Assembly (NCBI GenBank): GCA_021432635.1
Contig: MU270073.1
Location: forward strand, 1 to 64,000
Source of the DNA: Thozetella sp. PMI_491
Taxonomy: Eukaryota; Ascomycota; Sordariomycetes; Chaetosphaeriales; Chaetosphaeriaceae
Length of the DNA stretch: 64,000 nt
Direction: 5' to 3'
Shown: positions 55,599-64,000 of the stretch, one piece after another
How the letters are laid out: every line of letters begins with the position of its first letter
Position numbering within the stretch: position 1 is the first letter of the stretch
Notes under the pieces: model-generated
Told to the model about the DNA's origin: nothing
Databases searched by the model: none
The model's input: only the letters and a program-made list of their open reading frames with translations
Program-made: the position numbers and the translations under genes

Positions 55599-58142
55599 GG
55601 AAAGGATAACACTCAACACGCCGCTATTGGTCGATCGGCGTGGGAGAACGGGACGATGAAGAACGGGTCATGGAGCAACGAGAGCAAGGGAAATGGTGAC
55701 TGGGGGTGGTGTTGAAGCTCAAAAAAAGGAAAGGCGCGCGAGCCTACCTTTGAGTGATTCAAATGCTGTCAGTCGGAGGAGCGAAGCCTTGATGCAGCGA
55801 ACTCAGGTCCGTTGCAATTGGGTCGTTGGCAGATCGATTGGTTCGAACGGCGTGGCGACGGTGCGGGATGGATGCGAGTAGAAGGCGAGAGAAGGGGCGA
55901 CCACGAAGCGCGACGCTGGCGTCTATCTATGTGTTCGAGAGGCGTCGGCACAGACGAGAAGGTGCGGGCGATGGCGTGGTTAACTAGCCAAAGCGACTTG
56001 GTCGAGTCCCGGGAAAACTAGTCGAGGACGCAAACACGCCTGTGCTCAGCAAGAAGGGAGCCTGAGGAGTGGAAAACAAAACGCGAGGAAGTAGCGTAGC
56101 TCACGAGGGAGAAATCCCAGGAAGATACAGAGCAAGAGAACTGTCGTGAGACGGGGGGATGACGGGCGAGAGAGGGATTGATGAGAAATGCGAGCGCGAG
56201 ACGTTGCTGCCTAGCGGTCCATCCGAAAAGGACTAGCGCAACTCCAGAAAGAGTGGGGACACGAGCGGCGCAGCTTAAAGCACTAATACGAAATGGGCTG
56301 TCCTTCATCCTACTCATCCGGCCAGAACCAATGTCCGCCGCGCTGCTCCGATCATGGCGCTTGCATGGCGCCATTGTACAGGGACTTGGGGCTCTGCCAC
56401 ACTGATAGCAAATGGTAGAGGGCAAGACGGTTCGTGGCCGCTGTAGCGACCATGTTGGCAAGACAAGACGATACAAATGCATATTTGGCGCGCGACAACA
56501 AGGAGATGAAGTTCCTCTGTTTTCCGACCACAGCTGCCGTGGAGAAATAGCGAAAAACATCGCAATTCTTTTATCGCTCCCTATCGAGTCCCATCTGGCG
56601 GTTGCTGACATCTAGGTTGCCGAGTCCTACGGGCGGGTACCGCTACATCCGCGGGGGCATCTGCGACATTCAATCAGCCGTGGCGTCCGTGTTGGTGAGG
56701 CAGACGGATTTCCTCTTCGTTTATTGACCCGAGCTCCTCGCTGGACACGCGAGCCATTACGCAGGTACTCTGTAGTGCATTCACCTTCTGGCCCTTCACC
56801 GTGCCCTATCAGTCGCCGGCATTAGACTAGACACGTAACTCGGGGACATCAGACGCAATCCCAATTCACCTAGATCTCAGGCGGCAGGATATCATGGCAG
56901 CTGCCAAGAAAGGGCCAGAATTCGCTCCCCCGTTGAGCCGAATAACGTCGATGGGCGCGCATTGTCCTACCCAGTCCACAGCAGTCGGCGCTCTGTGGCA
57001 GATGAAAGGGGCCCCGGTCGGTCGCCTGGGGACCCCCATGCGCCCCGACCTGGCCTTGCGCTGGTCGCTCACCACTCCTGGGAAATTCGCCCCTCCTGGA
57101 AAAGGGGGACGGTGATGATGCAAGTAATGCAAACCAATCTCCATTCTACATTATAACAGCTCTCTCCATTCTATTTCTACGTCTGCTAAGGGCTTCAAAA
57201 TTGGACTGTTGAAATGGCTCGTGAGAGGAGGCGGCGAGACGGCGGGTCGCTCATCGGCTGGCGACCGGGGAATCGGCCGTTACCAGCCCCAATACAGCCC
57301 ACTTCCAGGGCTGAGCAGTGCAGGGCGCGAACAAAAACAGGACAGTCACAGTGCTGCGGGCTCCTCGGATCCCTCCAATGAGAGTGGCAGGGAGGCTGGT
57401 CGACTTCCTGCTCGTCAAACCGTCTTGACGCAAAACCCTCAGAGGTGCCAAGCATGCGGTCATTTCATGGATGAGCGACAAAGTCTTGGTTGACTACCGC
57501 CCCCAACGTGTTCCAACAGCCCCCCCCCCTTCCCCCTACAGAGCAGGCTCGCTCCCCCTCCCCGCCCCCCCTACGAGCTCTCCTGCCCACGTTCCTCGGC
57601 TGGCCGCCGCATCAGAAATTTTCTCTCTGCCTGTGGGAACTCGGTTGGTAAAATGGTAGGCCTGATGCAATGCACCGTACTTGAGTCGGCTAGCGTCCCA
57701 TTTGCTGATGCCTTGCCGTTACTGCAACCATAATGTCGGCTCCCAGCGCAATACCCTTTGTTCCTTTTTGCTCAACTGCGCGGTACCCCGGTACTGGTGC
57801 TGCCATGCATCCTATTGATCAACCACCAGTAGATCCTCCATCGCGGCCGATGCAAGGACACGTTCGACTGGCCGTGATCATCTCGCGAAGATTTGCGCCA
57901 AGCACGCGGTTGGTCGCTGCTCGTAGGGCTGGCGGCCGGTGACTGTTCTACTTTGTCAAGTCTATGCGAACCGTTTTCGCTGCATCGCTACACATGCTGC
58001 ATTCTTCCGTGACGGCCCTCGGGAAGCCAGAGGGGCGGTGGGCACGCGGGGCGTGATGCTGCATGTCTGGGCCCCACGACATGATCGAGTCGGTGTGTCT
58101 TAGTGGGGAATGGAGGGAATGGAGGGCGGGTGCGGGAGGCCG

Positions 58143-58166
58143 AAGAGTGGAAGAGTGGAAGAGTGG
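58143..58166. repeat. Tandem repeat, AAGAGTGG x3
   Basis: Three perfect 8-bp copies, preceded by two copies of GGGAATGGA. A purine-rich minisatellite-like tract. Confidence 0.75.
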
Positions 58167-59290
58167 GAGGAGTTCCTCTCAGCCCTACGGTGGCCTCCGG
58201 TGGAGGGTCCCCCACCTGTCTCTCGCTACAGAGGCCAATCGGAACCGAGGGAAAGAGGAGCCTCACGAGAAATGCTGCTACCTGTTCCCAAGGCCGACAG
58301 ATTTTGAGAATTGTGTCGCCTAAAGAGCCACAGCTGTTCCGAAACAAGCAAGTCGCCGCCGCCAATGGCGCATGCGTGGCCCCCTCGTTTCCACTCCGGC
58401 CCTCCTCCTGCACCCTTGTTGGAGCCAGATCCCGTTGGCCATCGACGGTCCCTCGGGTGCATGTCGCACTGACCACCCCGTCTTGTTGGGTAAACACGCA
58501 GTCAGGGGGCTTGGAGTTTTGTTTGCCGGGGGGCTCGGGAGCTTTGATCTTAATGCACAGCACACAAACTCGAATGCCCAACCTCCGTCGTGCCGCAATA
58601 TACGCGGTTAAGCAGTTGGGGGTTGGGCCTCGGTCGCTCGGTCTCTCCGTATGTGATACAAGCCCGCCCGCGCAAAGGGCGACACCGGGCCAGACAAAAC
58701 GCTTCGGTGTCCCACAAACGCGGAGATAGGAGTCTTGCTGCTTGTCGCTTGACAGGATCCAAGATGATGACATATCGCGAATCGGTAGCATGGAAAGCCA
58801 AGATCCAGAGAGCTTCGTCTGTCCCTCTAGGCATCTGGATTGAGATCGCCGCGGCCGCCAGGAACCAATAGCTCGTTCCCGAAGCTTACACTAGTGGAAC
58901 ATCCGATAGATCTCAGTTGGCTTCCCGGCTTCTGGTCACACCTGCTCAACCCCGGATAACTTCACGTCACTAGCTCAAGGCAGCTCTTTGATGTAGTAGT
59001 GTCTATTAAGGTTTCCACCTTCCTACGCTTCGACGAATTCGGCCTCTTTTTTCAACAGTCGGGTGTCGGGCCTACTAGTGTAAACGGTAAGTTATGAGAA
59101 AAATGTACTCCCTATTGCGTCCATAGAGCTGTCCCGAAAAAAAATCATCAACTCCATTGCGTGTCAGTGGCACCGGATGAGGCTGCCTTCCAAGGCTTCG
59201 ACATATCGAGCCACTTAGCATCGACAAGTCCGCGGTAGGGTTCGCGTACAAAGTCGTAGCTTCGCAGGTACCTGCCTCTCCCGCTAGGGC

Positions 59291-60103
59291 TTACCTCGCG
59301 CCGGGGGCCCAGGAGCTCCGGGCCGCGTCAATCTCTTGGAGGAGGGTGTCCATGCCCGCAGGCATCTGTCTTTCCGGTCCATTTTGGCCGATGAAGTCCA
59401 AGAATTCATCATCCGGCATAGGATCATGCTCATAGGTCACCGCAAGGAGCTGCGGCTTCTTTCCTCTCGCTCCTGACCTGTTCGCCTTCAGAGGGGCGGG
59501 ACTGCCGTGGATCGAGCCCCTCATCGGGGCCATGGCAGCGACGGCAGGAGCTTGCCGGACTACTGGCTTCCTTGCCTGGACCCGAAGCTTTTTGTCTGAA
59601 TGACCCCTCTTGACTCTGGCGATCGGAAGAGGAGGAAGCTCCTTGGCCTGCCGGGTCACTGAGGGCCGGACCCCCCGCGAAGCAGTAGCGGGACGGCCCA
59701 TGTCCTTAGTAAACGACCCTGCGGCCGGCATGACCTTTGCAGTCTGTTTCATGGCCACGTTCCCGACGCGCGGTTCCAGCCGCGATGCCTGGGTGCGCTG
59801 GCCGGGCCTTCCGTGCTGCCGTGTGGCGGGCGTGGTTCCTACGCCGGGCTGTCTCCTATGTTGTAGTTGCTGCTGCTTCTCGGCCTTGGTCCCGCGGTTC
59901 TGCCCACACGGCGGGCATAAAGAATCCTGCAAGTAGCGTGGCCGCTGTTCGGTCGTTTCGCAGACGGTTCGGGGCGATGAGGAGAAGAAGAAGAAACAAC
60001 TGTGCCGGCCGCGTGTCTGCTCCTTCTTTGCCTTTTGGCAGACCCTCTTGCTCTTGACCTTATGCCCGCATCCGCCATAGATGTTAGTACACATCTCGCA
60101 CAT
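59291..60103 (-). CDS. Uncharacterised fungal protein with Cys-rich N-terminus
   Basis: 270 residues if translation starts at the ATG before CEMCTNIYGGCGHK; a nearby ATG (before CTNIYGG, 60,094) is an alternative, and the open frame extends upstream without a better start. The first 70 residues contain spaced Cys/His (CEMC, GCGHK, RVCQ, RHSC, TVCE, CPPCGQN). They resemble the short Cys-His N-terminus of many unnamed fungal proteins and may bind zinc. The middle is basic and low-complexity, with Gln-rich and Arg/Pro-rich parts. The C-terminus has an acidic conserved-looking segment, YEHDPMPDDEFLDFIG. The stop overlaps a good donor (GAG|GTAAGC), so an alternative C-terminus is possible. Function unknown. 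It is divergent from the gene at 60,951. Confidence 0.6.
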   Translation of the reverse strand: MCEMCTNIYGGCGHKVKSKRVCQKAKKEQTRGRHSCFFFFSSSPRTVCETTEQRPRYLQDSLCPPCGQNRGTKAEKQQQLQHRRQPGVGTTPATRQHGRPGQRTQASRLEPRVGNVAMKQTAKVMPAAGSFTKDMGRPATASRGVRPSVTRQAKELPPLPIARVKRGHSDKKLRVQARKPVVRQAPAVAAMAPMRGSIHGSPAPLKANRSGARGKKPQLLAVTYEHDPMPDDEFLDFIGQNGPERQMPAGMDTLLQEIDAARSSWAPGAR

Positions 60104-60950
60104 CCTTTCTGCCAGCGAAGGCCAATAACCTTGATTCTCTCTCCCGTGGTGGCAGAAACTGCTGTCTCGATTGGAGTTGAATATACTTTTTTTCAATATT
60201 CAAAGACGTTAGCCGGCAACGCCAATGCTGTTTCGGAGGCTTCTAGATGCACCGCGTATGATATGACATACGGTGTCGGACTTTTTCGCGCCTGATATAC
60301 TCTGGACTTTTTGGTCAGAGTGAAAGCAGTGCTCTACACTGATCTAGTTCTTTGTCTTAGACGATGCAAGGCTTTCATAAATACTATTTTCTCTCGAGTG
60401 ACCTTTATCAGCTTGGAAGACAAGGGAAAGAATAAGATATGGCCTTTGTCTTTATTGGGTTACATCCACGGCCTAGGCTACACGGGCGGCATATTGGCTG
60501 TCGAAGAGTGGTGAACCAAGGCATACCAGATAACATCCTTTTTAGAAACGGCCTAAGCTTGTTCATATCCGAGGCGATCCGCAGATCTTGACATCATGTT
60601 TCTTCTCCTTGGTTTTTTGTTGTTGCAAGGACTCAGACATCCCCAAACTCTCGATGCCCAGGAAAGCAGGCGGCGAGAGAGCGCAAGAGAGATAGACTCC
60701 GCCGCCGTGTCTGGCCCCTTTGTCCCAGGTGCACAGCGCATTGTCTCGAGGCAACACAAATACGAATATACGGGTAGGGAAGTATTAGAATTACATCACC
60801 CCATGGCGGTAGTCAAGGTCAGTTCTTGGGTCAACCACATGTGCAAAAGCGCCCTCGTTCGGATGTCGATTGCAGGGCCACTGCAAAGCACCTCCCATGC
60901 TGAAGAACGGCACCTTGCATCCTCTCACTACTCACAGCCCTGGCAATAGG
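60104..60950. promoter_or_regulatory. Divergent intergenic region of two uncharacterised genes
   Basis: 847 bp between outward-facing starts. It is AT-richer than most of the window (60,180-60,620), as expected of promoter DNA. No additional gene or recognisable element is seen; short frames at 60311-60514 and 60596-60949 (+) look spurious. Confidence 0.45.
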
Positions 60951-61844
60951 ATGGAATCTCCCTTCACAAAATTCGGTCGGACAAGTAGGAAAAGAAGCGG
61001 TACAACCGCTTCGCATTCTCCAAGTATGGATGGCAGGTCTTCGTTGGCTTCCGATACCAGTGAGTATATCCTTTGGAAAGCTCCGGACGCCCCCACACCT
61101 AAAGGCACGGCAGAGGCTCTGGATGCCGCATCTAACCCCTTCAACGCTGATGCTGTGGAAGGTCTCCTTACCGTGCAAGATGAAGCTCGGCGTAAAGCCA
61201 GGAGCAGTGCCTCACGAGTACTCAGGCGGAGCCGCTACAGCATCATCCCAAAGGGACACAATGCCTTCAATGCCTTTTTCTTGGCGGAGTCAGATGAAGC
61301 CAAGAAAGAGGCCATTGACCAGGTCGAGTACGCGCGGCAGCTAGCCGACGCGCAACTCGGGGACCCAAGGCGAGCGTTATTTGATCTCATGACCGGCGGC
61401 CGACGGATTCCTCCCTTCCATGGTCTGAGTGAGCCGCTGAAAGACAGCATCCGACAGCAGAACTTCTCAAAGTTTTCGCCGGTGCTACCGCCGGTGCAGG
61501 CCTTAGAGGACCTGGAACTTCCGAATTTCAGTGCATCTGATGCGCTTCCAACATTCACCGGCCGAAGCGGGTTTTGCCGGTCTCGCGACTGGACAGATCC
61601 ACAGGGTAGGCCTAGCCCCGAAGGTAACGGCGAAGAATGCTCCTTGGCTACCTCACTGCTAAGCGACACAGAGCATGACACCGTCGACGACGAGAGCAGC
61701 GATTTCGATGATCAAGGATGCGAGAGCGAAATTGTATTTGCTAGCGCCTGCGTGATACAACGCCCCCGAACTCCGGTTCGGATCATCCACATCGAACACA
61801 GCAGCAACTCCACGCCCACTCGAGGTCGCTCCTTCGAAAGGTGA
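60951..61844 (+). CDS. Uncharacterised fungal protein
   Basis: Intronless, 297 residues from the ATG before ESPFTKFGRTSRKR; an in-frame ATG at 60,897 would add 18 residues. The N-terminus is basic and Ser-rich. The central part (about 55-200) looks folded and helical, with FNADAVEGLLTVQDEARRKA, RYSIIPKGHNAFNAFFLAES, EAKKEAIDQVEYARQLADAQ, then LFDLMTGGRRIPPFHGLSEP. The C-terminus is acidic (DTVDDESSDFDDQG) followed by a basic tail. No TM segment, signal peptide or known motif is visible. Codon use is ordinary for the window, so I believe it is a real gene, but its role is unknown. Confidence 0.65.
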   Translation: MESPFTKFGRTSRKRSGTTASHSPSMDGRSSLASDTSEYILWKAPDAPTPKGTAEALDAASNPFNADAVEGLLTVQDEARRKARSSASRVLRRSRYSIIPKGHNAFNAFFLAESDEAKKEAIDQVEYARQLADAQLGDPRRALFDLMTGGRRIPPFHGLSEPLKDSIRQQNFSKFSPVLPPVQALEDLELPNFSASDALPTFTGRSGFCRSRDWTDPQGRPSPEGNGEECSLATSLLSDTEHDTVDDESSDFDDQGCESEIVFASACVIQRPRTPVRIIHIEHSSNSTPTRGRSFER

Positions 61845-64000
61845 AGTGACGACCCCTCTCTATCGGATATACGATGCCATGACAAAGCTGTACGGCACTT
61901 CGGACGCAAACGAGTCATGTTCGAGGGAGCCCGACATTGCTGAGGAGCTTGCGAGGCTGGCCATAGTCGCATGGTTACAACCCAAGGGGGTCTGGATGCG
62001 GGATTCTACATCACTATGCATATAAAAGATGTTACCTGTTACTATTTGTATATTTGAGCAAAGTCACTAGCTCTCAAGTAGCTGTTGAGGGCCTGCTGCC
62101 TTCCTGCAGCGCTGCCCAGCTTGAGATACTGTTCTTCCAGAGGAAACTGAGCCAAGCTCGCCCCCTTTACACACTCCGAATAGTTGCTATACACCCCTCC
62201 ACTGTAAATCAGGTCTCTAATGCTTAGATACGTTGATGAAGGCTAGAAGGGGGCTGGAAGATAAATGGCAGCAGTCTTAGTTTTGATCTGGCACAGTGCC
62301 ATGCTGCTTCTAATCTGCAACGAACCCCTCGGCTCCAAGTCCTGCTTGGTGGGTGGCGATAAGTTAGACGGCGAGGGATCTTCGTTTTGATTCCTACGCT
62401 AGTCTTCTACAAAGGGGGACGTCGAAATAGTACTTGGCCTGGTCCGAGCGCGTGATGATGGCTAACTGGCTTGCATCTTCAACGGCGGCCGGGACTGTCA
62501 AGCAGACTTCTTTGGCTAGGAAGGTGGGCTGAGAAATCTGAGATACGAGGGAACAGCCCAAAGTGGCTTTCTTCTCCGGCAGGATGGCATACCCACAGCA
62601 CCGGTCGCTCAGGACCGGATTAGACGGCATAACATGGCCGACAAGCCGAGGAGATGAACATCTGGAATGGCTGGTGCGCGTCCCAGGGACGACCTGTCTG
62701 TGCAGCCAATAAACAATACAGTATGTACATCCTATGTTGTAGCCGAGAGTCTGAGCGCATCTGCCCTGCTGTGTAAAGCCGTTGTGGAGATCGTACCACC
62801 ATCTTCCTTGCAGATCTGGTCTTATATTGGGCCTGCAAGCCGTTGTACGCTGGCGTCGAGGCCGCTCGATGGGCTTTGCGCCGACTGCACGCAAAACCAC
62901 GCGTTGTCGCAGTCGATCAACAGTGCCGCGAACCGGCGTTCCTCGGTCCATCTGCGCCTACAGTATACCCAAGCTTGGTAGACAATGCTCCATGACCGCT
63001 GGCGCGGTAGCGGTCAGTGCACTCTTCGGCTATCGAGCCCCACAAACTTAAGAACGATGAGCCTCTGGGGAGGCCGGTGGACCCTCATAGGGAAGCAAGG
63101 CAACTGCAACTTCGATGGTGCATCGACCGCGACCCTGCAAGTCACAGCCACCGAAGATGCTCCCACTGCCACTGCTTCGGCCTTAGCATCCCTGCCATGT
63201 CAGTCTAGACTGATTGGTGGTCAAAGGCTGGCACCCCCGATGTCTTGGGCGTACAACGGGCTGTCGTGAGTCTTGCATCTTCACTTTGCTTTTTGCTGTC
63301 AGTTGTGAGGTGTCGTATCCGGGCCCGACCGTAGTCGTGCGCGGCGGCCCTTGCGAGCGGTTGTGACAAGTCCCCCTGCCCCTCCCTTCTCTTCTGACAA
63401 CCCAAGCCAACTTGCGAGACCGAGGGCGGACGCGACCATCCGGCCAAGCCACGAATTTCTTCAATGGCGTGTCGTTGACGATAGCGGGTCCAAGCCCTCC
63501 CCGGCGGCATGGGCTGGGTGGATGGGGGGATTCTTGGTATCTCTTGGTCCACATTGCCCCTGCTCGCAAGCTTACCTCTACTCTTCCAAGATCGTTCTTT
63601 TGTGGCCCTCGCCGTCAGGATCTCCCGGGGGAACTTTCGATCCGCAGTCAGTTCGTCCGCGCCTAGCTTTTCCCCCCTCCCGGGTTTCGTTTCGCACTTT
63701 GGAGTCGCTTGATCCAGACCTGCGGGGGGGAGGGGGGGGAGAGGAGGGGAGGTGGAGGCTCTTTGAACCCACCCTCGCAACCAGCGAAACTATCATGGGT
63801 CATGACCTTGTCGATACCTCCGGCATAGGTGCCTTGTTGGATATGACAGTTTTCTTTTGCTCCTAACGACGTAGCACTTCACGAACAGACAGCTGCACCT
63901 CTGCTCGGATGCCACTTTCCGAGATACGTCTCTTACAAGTCAGGGCAGAGTTCCCCCAGAGCACCCCACGCTCCAATAATCATGTATCTTGGATTATGTA
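61845..64000. other. Interval to window end, possible decayed frame at 62.4-62.95 kb
   Basis: The first 500 bp is AT-rich, probably the 3' UTR of the preceding gene. A 185-codon minus-strand frame (62394-62951) is Cys- and Thr-rich. Its end (SQISQPTFLAKEVCLTVPAA and following) looks somewhat protein-like, but I recognise no family, and the opposite strand is partly open too. From 63.2 kb on the DNA is GC-rich with overlapping frames. No gene is supported with confidence. Confidence 0.4.

Larger units (their letters stand above)
55460..59290. other. Promoter side of the C2H2 gene and gene-free interval
   Basis: 3.8 kb without a supported gene. The first kilobase (55.5-56.6 kb) lies upstream of the C2H2 regulator and likely holds its promoter and perhaps a long leader. 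The rest contains C-rich runs (57,510-57,600), an 8-bp tandem repeat at 58,143-58,166 and overlapping frames on both strands (for example 57988-58791 on minus) without recognisable domains. Near 59,104-59,289 a frame continues past the stop of the next gene and is discussed as a finding. Confidence 0.45.

Overview
The window looks like nuclear DNA of a filamentous ascomycete (Pezizomycotina), most likely a sordariomycete. This is inferred from three things: the gene families present (Mph1 helicase, Mex67, a PMT1-type O-mannosyltransferase, an ABCC pump of the Ybt1 type, a fungal P450); short introns of about 50-90 bp with GTRNGT donors and CTAAC/CTGAC branch sites; and C-rich third codon positions. 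No species can be named from sequence alone.

Layout. 1-7.2 kb has no convincing gene. 7.2-9.5 kb (-) encodes a membrane-anchored kelch/galactose-oxidase-like protein. 9.5-14.6 kb is empty. 14.6-16.6 kb (-) is the mRNA exporter Mex67, divergent from the Mph1/FANCM-type helicase at 17.6-21.0 kb (+). 23.7-29.0 kb (+) is a five-exon, 1662-residue ABCC transporter. 34.5-35.4 kb (+) is a small SANT/Myb-domain protein. 39.8-41.5 kb (-) is an intronless P450. 43.7-44.9 kb (+) is an intronless MarR-GNAT fusion of bacterial architecture. 45.1-45.6 kb (-) is a two-TM small membrane protein. 46.2-46.8 kb (-) is a RidA protein with a 14-nt microexon. 48.4-50.8 kb (+) is PMT1. 53.1-55.5 kb (-) is a three-finger C2H2 regulator with a stop-free 63-nt intron. 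59.3-61.8 kb holds two divergent uncharacterised genes. The rest, more than half the window, is GC-rich intergenic DNA with shadow ORFs, homopolymer tracts and short tandem or inverted repeats.

The genes do not form an evident pathway or metabolite cluster. They are mostly housekeeping: mRNA export, DNA repair, ER O-mannosylation, imine detoxification, vacuolar/ABC transport. Between them lie accessory genes (P450, MarR-GNAT). I did not find a clear undescribed multi-gene system. The most interesting points are the MarR-GNAT fusion, the large insertion inside NBD2 of the ABC transporter, splicing peculiarities (microexon, stop-free intron, possible GC-AG intron), and the unusually long gene-free intervals with poly-C tracts and GTAC-centred inverted repeats. 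Exon-intron structures were derived by hand from splice consensus and frame continuity; no database search was possible.
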